54,417 bases of DNA, from positions 1-54,417 of the forward strand of contig JACRCW010000073.1 of assembly GCA_016218805.1 (NCBI GenBank), in the 5' to 3' direction. Below the pieces are notes generated by a model that ran no database searches, was not told the DNA's origin, and saw nothing but the letters and a program-made list of their open reading frames with translations. The translations under genes and the position numbers were made by a program. Source of the DNA: Deltaproteobacteria bacterium. Lineage in GTDB: Bacteria; Myxococcota; JACRCW01. This document shows, in pieces, positions 18,393-27,300 of the stretch; position 1 is the first letter of the stretch; each line of letters starts with the position of its first letter.

Positions 18393-20674
18393 CGGCCGTC
18401 GTGCGCGGCCCCTCGCGCGCGGGAGCGGTGGCGGCCCTGGTGCTCGCGGGGCGTCTCGTCGCGCACGCGCAGGAGAACGTGGACGGCGGACCGGGGGACG
18501 GGGGCATCCCGCCGCTCACCCCGGAACAGCAGGCGTTTGTTGAACGGCTCATTGAGCAGCGGCTGCAGCAGTACCAGGCGGACCAGGCGGCCATGGCGCC
18601 GCCGGCCCCACCGCCGCCGTCGCTGACCATGCGCGCGGACGTCTACAACAAGATTCTCATCCAGAATGACCAGACCAACGGCGCGGTGACCTGGGGCACA
18701 CCCAACCCCAACGGTGACAATTTCAGCGGCAACAACGGCATGGCCAGCGAGCTGTCACTCACGTTCAACGGGCGCGTGGGTGACGCCGTGGAGGCAGGCG
18801 CGCGTGTGGCCTCACGCTACGGTGCGCAATGGGCGGATTTCTACGAAAACGGTGACCGGCGCATTGACCCGGTGAGCGGGAATTTCGGCCGCATTGATGC
18901 GTCCGGGCAGTCCCTGGGCATGGACCACGCCATGTACCTGCAGCTGCGCGGCGTGTACGTGCGCGCGGCCCCGCCCATCCCCACCGTGCGGTACGTGCAC
19001 TTCGGCAGCAGTGACCTGGGGAGTTACAACGCGTGGACCGTGGGGCGGCAGCGCTACATTGACCGGGACAATGCGCGCGGCATCTTTGTGGAGGGCGGGT
19101 ACAAGCGGTGGATTTCGTACCATTTTGCGCGGGTGGCGTTGCCCAAGCTGTACGCGTCCGCCGGGTGGAACACCGGCATCCAGGACCCGCTGGTGGCCAA
19201 CCCGTTCTGGGCGCGGGACGCGGCGTACATTGCCAAGTTTGCCACGGAGCCGTACCCGGGCATCCAGCTGGAGAACGTCAACAGCTTCATTCTTGACGAG
19301 GAAGCGGACCGCAACGACCCGGACGCGCTGGGGAGCGCCAACCTGATAGACCCGCGTGACGGCGTGGTGCAGACCATCCCGCGTTACACCAACCTCAACA
19401 GCACGGTGTCTGGCCGCTATGAGTGGGAGTGGATCAAGCTGACCGGGCTGGCCGGCGTGTCCCGCTCCGAACCCAACCGGAAGCTGGCGTCCAACAACGT
19501 GGAGGGTTCCCAGGGATTCTCCAACATTCCGTACAAGGTGGCGTACGGGTGGGCGCTGACGGGGCGCGCGGAGCTGCTGGACCCCTTTGGGCTGAACACG
19601 TTTCTGCGCGTGGAGTACTTCAACATCGGACCGGACTGGGTGGCCACCATGGGCGCGCGGCGTGAGGCGGACGTGCTGCTGACGGATGGCTTCATGGAGG
19701 GCGGCCAGGTTCCCACGTTGAACATCGCCAACGAGTTCATGGATTTTGTGGACCCGTTCTACGAAAGCATCGTCGGGTGGCACGGGTTGACGCTGCAGGG
19801 CGAGTGGTCCCCGGGCACCAGCCAGGTCATTGGCGAGCTCACCGCCCTCACGTACAACACCAACACCTGCATTCCCGGCTTCAACGACACGGCCACGCCG
19901 GACTCCCTGGACAACGCGGGCCTCAGGCAGGTGTTTGCGCCGGCGGAGCTGGTGCCCACCAGCGTGGGGACGGTGTGGCAGCGGGACATGTGCAAGAACG
20001 GGCGGGACACGCGCCAGGTTTACCCGGATTTCCTCTACAACCAGGGGATGACGGACACGGATTTCTACACCTTTGCCAACACCACGGACCGTGGGCGGGA
20101 CCCGCGCGCGGTGTACGCGCAGCACCAGGACCGCATGTCACTCATTGCCATGGTGAAAGGCTCCTACACGGTGCCAGTGATGAAGGGCATCACGCTGCGC
20201 GGCCGGGCCAAGTACATCCTGGATTATGACCGGCGGAACCGCTACGGGAACACGTCCACACCGGACCAGTATTTTGATCCCGCGGCGGATGATTACGTGG
20301 GAAACCTGGTGTGGCTGCGCGGCGGGGTGGAATGGCCGGTGACGGACAACCTGTCCGTGGGCGGGGGTAACGAGTTTGCGGTGTGGTTTGAGAAGAACCG
20401 GTCCGGCGCGGTGGTGGGCGGAAGCCCGGACTTTGCGGATTACACGACTTTCAAGGACAAGCTGTGGGTGGAGGCGCGCTACGTCCTGGGGGCGGCGAAC
20501 CTGTGGTACCGGATTGAATACCTGAACAAGGACCTGCTGGCGTGCGGCGACGCGAACTTCCTCGCGTCGCTCGCGGGTGCGCAGCTGTGCACGGACCGCG
20601 AACAGAAACGCCGGCTGGACCAGCATCTCCACCACGTGCTGCGGAGCATCGCGACCGTCAGCGCGTCCTTCTGA
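18389..20674 (+). CDS. Outer-membrane beta-barrel porin-like protein
   Basis: A 761-residue protein starting at a GTG that overlaps the upstream stop. A signal sequence ends near GRLVAHAQ. Residues about 45-70 ([18 protein letters not shown]) form a short coiled coil, as in porins anchored or trimerised through the periplasm. The remainder alternates short aromatic-flanked strands and Asp/Asn-rich loops ([35 protein letters not shown]) typical of a large barrel, ending in Ser-Phe, the usual C-terminal aromatic signal for outer-membrane assembly. Its position between the carbohydrate-binding protein and malK suggests it admits the oligosaccharide carried by the ABC transporter. Confidence 0.78.
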   Translation: MTAVVRGPSRAGAVAALVLAGRLVAHAQENVDGGPGDGGIPPLTPEQQAFVERLIEQRLQQYQADQAAMAPPAPPPPSLTMRADVYNKILIQNDQTNGAVTWGTPNPNGDNFSGNNGMASELSLTFNGRVGDAVEAGARVASRYGAQWADFYENGDRRIDPVSGNFGRIDASGQSLGMDHAMYLQLRGVYVRAAPPIPTVRYVHFGSSDLGSYNAWTVGRQRYIDRDNARGIFVEGGYKRWISYHFARVALPKLYASAGWNTGIQDPLVANPFWARDAAYIAKFATEPYPGIQLENVNSFILDEEADRNDPDALGSANLIDPRDGVVQTIPRYTNLNSTVSGRYEWEWIKLTGLAGVSRSEPNRKLASNNVEGSQGFSNIPYKVAYGWALTGRAELLDPFGLNTFLRVEYFNIGPDWVATMGARREADVLLTDGFMEGGQVPTLNIANEFMDFVDPFYESIVGWHGLTLQGEWSPGTSQVIGELTALTYNTNTCIPGFNDTATPDSLDNAGLRQVFAPAELVPTSVGTVWQRDMCKNGRDTRQVYPDFLYNQGMTDTDFYTFANTTDRGRDPRAVYAQHQDRMSLIAMVKGSYTVPVMKGITLRGRAKYILDYDRRNRYGNTSTPDQYFDPAADDYVGNLVWLRGGVEWPVTDNLSVGGGNEFAVWFEKNRSGAVVGGSPDFADYTTFKDKLWVEARYVLGAANLWYRIEYLNKDLLACGDANFLASLAGAQLCTDREQKRRLDQHLHHVLRSIATVSASF

Positions 20675-20681
20675 GCGTGCC

Positions 20682-21752
20682 ATGGCGTCCATTTCGTTCA
20701 AGGCGGTCACCAAGAGCTTTGCCGACCCGGCGAAGAAGGAAGCCCCAATCCGCGTGGTGGTGGCGCGGCTGGACCTGGAGATAGCAGACGGGGAGTTTGT
20801 GGTGCTGGTGGGGCCGTCCGGGTGCGGCAAGTCCACCACGCTGCGGATGATTGCGGGGCTGGAGGAGCCCACCAGCGGAGACGTGTTCATTGGCGAGCGC
20901 CGCGTCAATGACGTGCCCGCGGGTGACCGCGACGTGGCCATGGTGTTCCAGAGCTACGCGCTGTACCCGCACCTGAGCGTGTTTGAGAACATTGCGTTTG
21001 GGCTGCGGGTGCGGAAGGTGCCGGACGTGGAGGTTCGCAAGCGCGTGCAGGAGGCGGCGGACCTGCTGGGCCTGGGTGAACTGTTGCACCGGAAACCGGG
21101 TCAATTGAGCGGCGGGCAACGGCAGCGCGTGGCCATGGGGCGGGCCATTGTGCGGCAGCCCAAGGTGTTTCTCTTTGATGAGCCGCTGTCCAATCTGGAC
21201 GCCAAGCTGCGCGGCGAAGTGCGGGCGCAGATTGCGCGGCTGCGGCGTCGGTTGAACACGACCATTGTGTACGTGACGCACGACCAGGTGGAGGCGATGA
21301 CGCTGGCGGACCGGGTGGTGGTGATGGCGGACGGCCACGTGCAGCAGGTGGGCGGGCCCATGGAGGTGTACCGCAAGCCGGCCAACCGGTTTGTGGCGGG
21401 TTTCCTGGGTACGCCGACGATGAACTTCCTGACCGCGCGCGTGGACGACGGGCGGATGAGCGGCAAGGGGTTTTCATTGGCGCATGCGGGGCCGTGGAGT
21501 GGGGAGGTGACGGTAGGGATGCGGCCGCAGCAGGTGATGCTGGGCGGGAGCGGGCTGGAGCTGGGGGAGATGGAGGTTGAGGTGGTGGAGCGGTTGGGGG
21601 CGGAAACGTACGCGCTGGGGAACGTGGGTGGGGCGCATTTCACGGCATTGTGTCCGGAGGGTGAGCCCAAGCCGGGGGAACGGGTGCCGGTGCGGGTATC
21701 CCCGGCGGGAATCCACGTGTTTGATTCAGCCGGAAAGCGGGTCAGCGCATGA
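20682..21752 (+). CDS. MalK/UgpC-type sugar ABC transporter ATPase
   Basis: A 356-residue ATPase that powers sugar import. Walker [10 protein letters not shown] (44-52), a Q-loop ([10 protein letters not shown]), the signature LSGGQRQR, Walker B VFLFDEP, a D-loop and the H-loop THDQ are all present. The C-terminal roughly 115 residues form the MalK-type TOBE/OB regulatory region ([15 protein letters not shown]). It starts seven bases after the porin stop. Its own stop overlaps the ATG of the MalE-MalF fusion as ATGA. The repeat copy B begins three bases after this stop. Confidence 0.95.
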   Translation: MASISFKAVTKSFADPAKKEAPIRVVVARLDLEIADGEFVVLVGPSGCGKSTTLRMIAGLEEPTSGDVFIGERRVNDVPAGDRDVAMVFQSYALYPHLSVFENIAFGLRVRKVPDVEVRKRVQEAADLLGLGELLHRKPGQLSGGQRQRVAMGRAIVRQPKVFLFDEPLSNLDAKLRGEVRAQIARLRRRLNTTIVYVTHDQVEAMTLADRVVVMADGHVQQVGGPMEVYRKPANRFVAGFLGTPTMNFLTARVDDGRMSGKGFSLAHAGPWSGEVTVGMRPQQVMLGGSGLELGEMEVEVVERLGAETYALGNVGGAHFTALCPEGEPKPGERVPVRVSPAGIHVFDSAGKRVSA

Positions 21753-24145
21753 ATGCCTCCCCCCGCTTGCGGGGGGAGGTCGGCCAGGCGGAGCCTGGCC
21801 AGGTGGGGGGTGGAGGCAGTGTGGGGACCTTCACGTCATGGAACGGGCGGGCGGCTGGTGCGCTGACGCACCGGCACCACCCCCCACCCGGGCGATGCTT
21901 TGCATCGCCCGGCCTCCCCCACAAGGGGGGAGGCTACGCAGGGGCGCTGCTCCTGGCGGCGCTGGTGGCAGCGCTCCTGGCGACGTCACCTGCCGCGGCG
22001 CAACCCGCTGAAAAGCCGCATTTGGTGTTGTGGCACGCGTACCGGGGCGCGGAAAAGCAGGCTTTGGAGCAGGGCGTCCAGGTGCACAACACGGATCCCC
22101 GCACGCCGTACCAGCTGGACCTGCTGGCCATCCCGTACGATGCGCTCGTTGACAAGATCACCGCAGCGGTGCCGCGCGGCCGCGGCCCGGACCTGTTCAT
22201 CTTTGCGCACGACACCATTGGTGACTGGGCCGAAGCGGGCATTCTCCACCCGCTGGAAGGCCAGGTGGACACGACGCTGCTGAACGCATTCCTGGAGCAG
22301 ACGCTGCCGCCGCTGCTGTACCGCGGGAAGCTCTACGGGTTGCCGTTGGCGTTCAAGAGCACGGCGCTGCTGTACCGGACGGACCTGGTGACATCCCCGC
22401 CGGCGGACACGGACGCATTGCTGGCGCTGGCCAAGCCGCTGACCAACGTTGACGACGGGCGTTATGGCCTGGTCTACGAAAGCGGCCTGCTGTACTTCCA
22501 CGCGGCGTGGTTGTTCGGGTTTGGCGGGACGCTGTTTGGTCCGGACGGGCGGCCGCAGCTGGACACCCCGGAGAATGCGGCGTCATTGGCCTTTGCCGCG
22601 CGCCTGGCGCGTGAGGACCGGATCATTCCGCAGGAGGTGAACGGCGCGCTGGTGACGGCGCTGATTTCTGAAGGCAAGGCGGCCATGGCCATCACCGGTC
22701 CGTGGTTGCTGGCGGATCTCCCGGCGGGTGCGCCGGTGGGCGTGGCGCCGCTGCCCATCATCAAGGCGACCGGGAAGCGTGCGCGGCCGTTCATGACGAC
22801 GGAGGCGGTGTTTGTCTCCGAAAAAGGGACGCGCAAGGACCTGGCGGTGCAGGCGGCGGCGTGGTTGGCGGGGGAGCAATCCGCACAATTGCGTCTGCGG
22901 GGTGGGCGGCAGCCGGTGGCGTTCCGTGCGGCGTGGGACAATCTGCCGAAATCCGAAACGGCGCTGTGGGCGTTCCGCGCGCAGTTGGCGGACACGGTGC
23001 CCACGCCCAACACCCCGGCCATGAAGAGCCTGTGGTCGCCCATGGACAATGCGCTGGGGCTGGTGCTCAACGGCTCCGCCACGCCGGAGGAAGCGCTGAA
23101 GGCGGCGCAGGAGAAGGTGCGGGACGTCATTGCCAAGGTTGAGACGCCCGTAGAGGAGGGTCCCTTCCCGGGTTTCATGGCGTTGATGGCGCTGCTGGGC
23201 GTGTGGGCGCTGTGGTGGGGTTTCCGGCAGGTGCAGGGCTACCGCCGGCAGGCACACCTGTACGACGCGCGGGTGACGCGGCGGGCGTACGTCTACGCGT
23301 TCCCGGCGCTGCTGGCCATGGGGGTGCTGACGTTTGTGCCGTTTGCGGTGGGCGTGGGAATGGGGTTCTTCCGCCACACGTACGGCCGCTGGGACTTTGT
23401 GGGCCTGGCGAATTACCGTGATTTGCTGGGTGGGACGGATTCACGCTTCTTCTACACGCTGGGAATCACGGTGTTCTGGACGGCGGTGAACGTGTTCCTG
23501 CACGTGACCATCGGTCTGTTCCTGGCGCTGTTGCTGAACCGGCCGGGGCTGAAGGGCAGGGCGGTGTACCGGGTCCTGCTCATCGTCCCGTGGGCGGTGC
23601 CCAGCTACATCACGGCGTTGATCTGGAAGGGCATGTTCCACCCGGACTACGGCGTTGTGAACGAAGTGCTCGCGCGCATCGGGTTTGGCACGCGCGGCAT
23701 GAGCTGGATGGCGGACGCGGTGACGGCGTTCCTGGCCAACCTGGTCACCAACACGTGGCTGGGATTCCCGTTCATGATGGTGGTGTCTTTGGGCGCGCTG
23801 CAGTCCATCCCCACGGACCTGTATGAAGCCGCGCGGCTGGACGGGGCCACCGCGTGGCAGCAGTTCACGCGCATCACGCTGCCGCTGCTGAAGCCGGCGT
23901 TGCTCCCCGCGGTGCTGCTGGGCAGCGTGTGGACGTTCAACCAGTTCAACGTGGTGTACCTGGTGAGTGGCGGTGGTCCGGATGGGCGGACGGACCTTCT
24001 CGTCACGGAGGCGTTCCGCTGGGCTTTTGAACGCGGTCCGGGCGGCGCGTTTGGCCTGTCCGCGGCGTACTCCATGCTCATCTTCACCATCCTGCTGGGG
24101 TACACGGCGGTGTTGGACCGCGTGACCGGCAAGGAGGAGGCGTGA
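21749..24145 (+). CDS. Fused solute-binding protein and MalF-type permease
   Basis: A single 798-residue frame joining a family-1 extracellular solute-binding protein to a permease. Residues about 88-462 are the binding domain ([10 protein letters not shown] at the start). A membrane segment at about 470-490 ([15 protein letters not shown]) links to a MalF-type permease with several helices and the ATPase-coupling EAA loop ([14 protein letters not shown], near 693). The solute domain is thus tethered covalently to the channel; a MalE-MalF fusion has been described in Bdellovibrio. The ATG overlaps the malK-type stop. Residues 3-62 are encoded by two inverted two-hairpin repeats, and the real signal peptide ([21 protein letters not shown], about 65-85) follows. 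No ATG lies closer to it; a GTG at 21965 would leave too little signal. Confidence 0.88.
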   Translation: MNASPRLRGEVGQAEPGQVGGGGSVGTFTSWNGRAAGALTHRHHPPPGRCFASPGLPHKGGGYAGALLLAALVAALLATSPAAAQPAEKPHLVLWHAYRGAEKQALEQGVQVHNTDPRTPYQLDLLAIPYDALVDKITAAVPRGRGPDLFIFAHDTIGDWAEAGILHPLEGQVDTTLLNAFLEQTLPPLLYRGKLYGLPLAFKSTALLYRTDLVTSPPADTDALLALAKPLTNVDDGRYGLVYESGLLYFHAAWLFGFGGTLFGPDGRPQLDTPENAASLAFAARLAREDRIIPQEVNGALVTALISEGKAAMAITGPWLLADLPAGAPVGVAPLPIIKATGKRARPFMTTEAVFVSEKGTRKDLAVQAAAWLAGEQSAQLRLRGGRQPVAFRAAWDNLPKSETALWAFRAQLADTVPTPNTPAMKSLWSPMDNALGLVLNGSATPEEALKAAQEKVRDVIAKVETPVEEGPFPGFMALMALLGVWALWWGFRQVQGYRRQAHLYDARVTRRAYVYAFPALLAMGVLTFVPFAVGVGMGFFRHTYGRWDFVGLANYRDLLGGTDSRFFYTLGITVFWTAVNVFLHVTIGLFLALLLNRPGLKGRAVYRVLLIVPWAVPSYITALIWKGMFHPDYGVVNEVLARIGFGTRGMSWMADAVTAFLANLVTNTWLGFPFMMVVSLGALQSIPTDLYEAARLDGATAWQQFTRITLPLLKPALLPAVLLGSVWTFNQFNVVYLVSGGGPDGRTDLLVTEAFRWAFERGPGGAFGLSAAYSMLIFTILLGYTAVLDRVTGKEEA
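21755..21811 (-). repeat. Two-hairpin repeat, copy B (inverted)
   Basis: The reverse complement matches copy A, including the 11-bp CCTCCCCCCGC-AA-GCGGGGGGAGG stem. The other stem is GGCCAGGC-TCC-GCCTGGCC, differing from copy A by a paired change that keeps the stem. It starts three bases after the ATPase stop and is read in frame in the N-terminus of the MalE-MalF fusion. Confidence 0.85.
21880..21934 (+). repeat. Two-hairpin repeat, copy C
   Basis: Begins CCCCCCACCC, with stems GGGCGATGC-TTT-GCATCGCCC and CCTCCCCC-ACAA-GGGGGGAGG. It is opposite in orientation to copy B, with 68 bases between them, and is translated just before the signal peptide of the MalE-MalF fusion. Confidence 0.85.
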
Positions 24146-24972
24146 TGCAGCTGCTCGTGCACCTCTTCCTGGTGGTGGTGACCCTTTGCACGCTTTACCC
24201 GGTGCTGTGGGTCGTGAAGATGGCGTTGACGCCGTCACAGGCGTTTGCGGTGGGATTGTCGCCCATCCCGGATACGGTGGCGGCGGACAACTTCCGCTCC
24301 GTGGTGGGGAACACCGCCATGGACGGGACGTGGGTGTTTGGTCACCAGTTGCTCAACAGTGTGCTGGTGTCCGCGGCCACCGCGCTCGTCGGGCTGCTGG
24401 TGAGCGTGTTGGCCGCGTACGCCATGAGCCGCTTCCGTTTCCCCGGCCGGCAACTGTCCATGTCGTCCATGTTCCTCACGCAGATGTTCCCCGGCACGCT
24501 GATGATGGTGCCGCTGTACGCCATCCTGGACCGGTTGAACCTGCTGGACCAGCTGGCGGGTCTCGTTGTGGTGTACGCCACCACCAGCGTGCCGTTCTCG
24601 GTGTGGTTGCTGAAGGGCTACTTTGACACGCTGCCCAAGGACCTGGAGGAGGCGGCGCTCATGGACGGCGCCAGCCGGGCGCAGATCCTGGTGCGCATTG
24701 TGCTGCCGCTGGCGCGGCCCGGCATGGCGGTGACGGGGTTGTTCAGCTTCATGACCGCGTGGAACGAATACATCCTGGCCGCCAAGTTCATGTCCCGCGA
24801 GGTGTCCTACACCCTCCCGGTGGTGCTGGCGCAGTACGCAGGCACCAAGAGCACGGCGTGGGGAAACTTCGCTGCGGGGGCGCTGATTGTGTCCATTCCC
24901 GTCATGGCGCTCTTTTTTGCGCTGCAAAAGCACCTCGTGGGCGGGTTGACCGCCGGGGCCGTGAAGGGCTGA
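24145..24972 (+). CDS. MalG-type sugar ABC transporter permease
   Basis: A 275-residue inner-membrane permease with six hydrophobic segments and the EAA motif EEAALMDGASRAQILVRI near residue 168, which contacts the ATPase. It ends in a Lys-Gly tail like MalG. The ATG shares its first base with the upstream stop, and GGAGG lies eight bases before it; an in-frame GTG at 24142 is also possible. It is last in the sugar-uptake operon and pairs with the permease half of the fusion. Confidence 0.94.
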   Translation: MQLLVHLFLVVVTLCTLYPVLWVVKMALTPSQAFAVGLSPIPDTVAADNFRSVVGNTAMDGTWVFGHQLLNSVLVSAATALVGLLVSVLAAYAMSRFRFPGRQLSMSSMFLTQMFPGTLMMVPLYAILDRLNLLDQLAGLVVVYATTSVPFSVWLLKGYFDTLPKDLEEAALMDGASRAQILVRIVLPLARPGMAVTGLFSFMTAWNEYILAAKFMSREVSYTLPVVLAQYAGTKSTAWGNFAAGALIVSIPVMALFFALQKHLVGGLTAGAVKG

Positions 24973-25032
24973 CGCGGGCGCTGCGCTCCGCTAGGCTCGT
25001 GTGGTCGCCACGCATTGAGGTCGGAGAACGGC

Positions 25033-26304
25033 ATGACGAACATCCGTGCTGGGGTTGGTGGTGCGCGCGCGCAGCAGGTCCAGGCGCTGCAGCAGCCCCA
25101 GCAGGCGCAGAAGGCGCAGGCCCCGCAGAAGAAGAAGGTTGAAGAGCACAAGAAGCGCGTGGTCACGCAGGATGACCGGCATGGCGCCGCGGCGCGCGCG
25201 TTTGACGGGGGCACCGCGCAGGTGCTGCAGCAGAAGGTGGGCGCCCGGCGGGACGGCGCGGTGGGGTTTGGCCAGAACGTGGGGCAGCGGCCGCTGCGCA
25301 GCGCACCAGGCGCACCGTCGCCCGCGGCGTGGGCCAACGCGGGCCACGGCGTGCTGGCGCACGTGACCGCGCACCCGCCAATAGGGCGGATTGAACCCGG
25401 GCAGAGCTTCATGCGCGTGGGCGCCGCCGCGGTGCTGGGCGCCGTCATCATGGCGGGGGTGGAGCCCGTGGCGCGGCTGTGCGCCGCCGTCGCCACGCAC
25501 CCGTCCGACCGTTTGCCGCCGGAGCTGCGCGCGGAGATCCAGGGCGCACCGCAGGCGCTGCGGACGGGCCGCGCGGAATTCGGCCTGTTTGTGAAGCTGC
25601 AGACGGCCATTGCGCTGGCGTCATCAAGAACGCAGGAATTCACCGCCATGGTGCGTGAGGCGTTGCGGCCACCCATGCTCAACGCGCTGGCGCGCGAGCA
25701 GCGTGACCAGCTCCGCCTGTACGAACGCATGCTGCAGAACCACGCCGTGCTTGATCCCGCGCAGTGCAACACGCTGTCGCACCTGTTGACGACGGCGCGC
25801 GGTGCCCCCACACCGGTGTTGCGCGCGTGGGACCCGGCCCTGCCGGCGGGCGCGGACAAGCGCACGCTGCGCGTGTGGCTCGCACCGCCCGGTGCGCCGC
25901 CCGCGGAGCTGTTTGACCCGGATATCGTGGCATTCTGCCGGGAGGCGCGCCTGCTGCGCGGCGACGTCACCCGCGTGGAAGCGCCGCCGCCCGGTGAACC
26001 GCTGCGCCTGCTGGCCCCACTGCTGGATGAACTTGGCGCAGGGAGCGCGGCGGTGGTGCAGACGCACCTGACGGACCACGCGGACGACGCTGAGGCATCA
26101 CACTTTGTGCTGCTGGGGCGCCGCGGGGATGGGACCGCGTACCTGTACAACCCGGATCCCCGCGGCGGTGATTTCACGGTGTTGTTTGGGCGGGTGGGGC
26201 GCAACCAGCCCGCGGAGTTCACCGCGGAACTGACCCGGTACCAGGCGCGCATTCGGGATGACGTTGACGGCGATCCACCCGTGGTGTTCCGCGTGGTGGC
26301 GTGA
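25033..26304 (+). CDS. Unknown protein with Gln-rich N-terminus
   Basis: A 423-residue protein without close family recognition. Residues 13-60 are low-complexity (Gln, Ala, Lys, Arg rich). A moderately hydrophobic stretch lies at about 129-155 (VGAAAVLGAVIMAGV). The C-terminal part contains ASHFVLLGRRGDGTAYLYNPD (356-375), which reads like the His/Asn end of a papain-fold peptidase, with Cys245 (AQCNTLSH) a possible but unconvincing nucleophile. No Sec signal is present despite the extracellular look of the C-terminus. The ATG at 25033 with GGTCGGAG upstream is preferred over a TTG at 25015. It follows the ABC operon by 60 bases. Confidence 0.62.
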   Translation: MTNIRAGVGGARAQQVQALQQPQQAQKAQAPQKKKVEEHKKRVVTQDDRHGAAARAFDGGTAQVLQQKVGARRDGAVGFGQNVGQRPLRSAPGAPSPAAWANAGHGVLAHVTAHPPIGRIEPGQSFMRVGAAAVLGAVIMAGVEPVARLCAAVATHPSDRLPPELRAEIQGAPQALRTGRAEFGLFVKLQTAIALASSRTQEFTAMVREALRPPMLNALAREQRDQLRLYERMLQNHAVLDPAQCNTLSHLLTTARGAPTPVLRAWDPALPAGADKRTLRVWLAPPGAPPAELFDPDIVAFCREARLLRGDVTRVEAPPPGEPLRLLAPLLDELGAGSAAVVQTHLTDHADDAEASHFVLLGRRGDGTAYLYNPDPRGGDFTVLFGRVGRNQPAEFTAELTRYQARIRDDVDGDPPVVFRVVA

Positions 26305-26313
26305 GGAGGAAGC

Positions 26314-27300
26314 GTGCACGTGCTGCTGGCCTTGGCGGGGATCGTCGCGGCGCAGGCGCCGGTTGTCGTCGTCGCCGTGGTTTCAACCGCCGCACCGCAG
26401 CCGGCACTGACAGAGTTGGAAGGTCAACTCCGCCAGGCCATTGCGCAGGAGGCCGGCGTGCGCGCGCAATCCGCCGCGGAATCCGGGTTGGGGCTGGACC
26501 AGGCGCGGGATGCCGGGTGGAAGTGTGACGGCGCGGCGGGCTGCCTGGCGCAGTTGGGGACCGCGCTGGGCGCGGATCTTGTGGTGCACGTGGCGTTGCA
26601 GGACGGTGTGGCGTTGCTGCAGGGCGTGGATGCACGCAAGGGGCTGGTTGCCAGTGTGCGCGGGGACTGGCGCGTGGATGGCGCCACGCGCGCCCGGCGG
26701 CTGGCGCGGTGGGGCAGGGCGGTGCTCGGGCGGGGCGGCACGCTGGTGCTCCAGCCCACCGCGCCGGTGCGCGTGCGCGTGAGCGGCGAGGACATAGCGG
26801 CGGCGCCCCCCGTCACGCTGGTCCAGGGTCTTGCGGCGGGCGTCCACGTTGTGGATGCAGGGGGGAAGGCCCGCAACGTCACAGTGGCCGCCGGCGCGTC
26901 CGTCAACGTGGTGGTGACCCCGGCAGGCGCTTTCCTGGAGGGTGAAACCCCGCGAAACGCGCCGGCCGGCGGCGGCAACGCCATGCGCTGGGCGATTGCC
27001 GGAGTGGGCGGCGGCATCGCGGCGCTCGGGGTGATCGCGGGGATGGCGTCGGTCGTCGCCGCTGCGGGCGCGGGCGGGTTGGCGTTTCAGCAGTATTCCG
27101 CGCTGGAACACAACGCGGAGGGTTACCTGGTTGCGCGCGCCGGCCAGACCCGCGCGGAGGTGGAACAGACGCGCAACCTCGTCGTGGTGAGCGGCCTGGC
27201 CGGCATGGCGGCGGGGCTCGTGGCACTGTTGGCGGCGGGCGTATTCCTCGTCGGGCTGGTGGTTGGACTGGGAGGTGCAGCGTGGGCAATCACAGGCTGA
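26314..27300 (+). CDS. Membrane protein with N-terminal signal, PEGA-like segment and two C-terminal helices
   Basis: A 328-residue protein starting with GTG nine bases after the previous stop. A hydrophobic N-terminus (LLALAGIVAAQAPVVVVAVV) acts as signal or anchor. CDGAAGCLAQLGTALGAD carries a Cys pair seen in many myxobacterial periplasmic proteins that assess a tool-like or kinase-adjacent module. A PEGA-like beta segment follows (TLVLQPTAPVRVRVSGEDI). Two hydrophobic stretches at about 230-252 and 295-326 suggest membrane insertion at the C-terminus. Function unknown. It overlaps the next gene by 19 bases. Confidence 0.68.
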   Translation: MHVLLALAGIVAAQAPVVVVAVVSTAAPQPALTELEGQLRQAIAQEAGVRAQSAAESGLGLDQARDAGWKCDGAAGCLAQLGTALGADLVVHVALQDGVALLQGVDARKGLVASVRGDWRVDGATRARRLARWGRAVLGRGGTLVLQPTAPVRVRVSGEDIAAAPPVTLVQGLAAGVHVVDAGGKARNVTVAAGASVNVVVTPAGAFLEGETPRNAPAGGGNAMRWAIAGVGGGIAALGVIAGMASVVAAAGAGGLAFQQYSALEHNAEGYLVARAGQTRAEVEQTRNLVVVSGLAGMAAGLVALLAAGVFLVGLVVGLGGAAWAITG

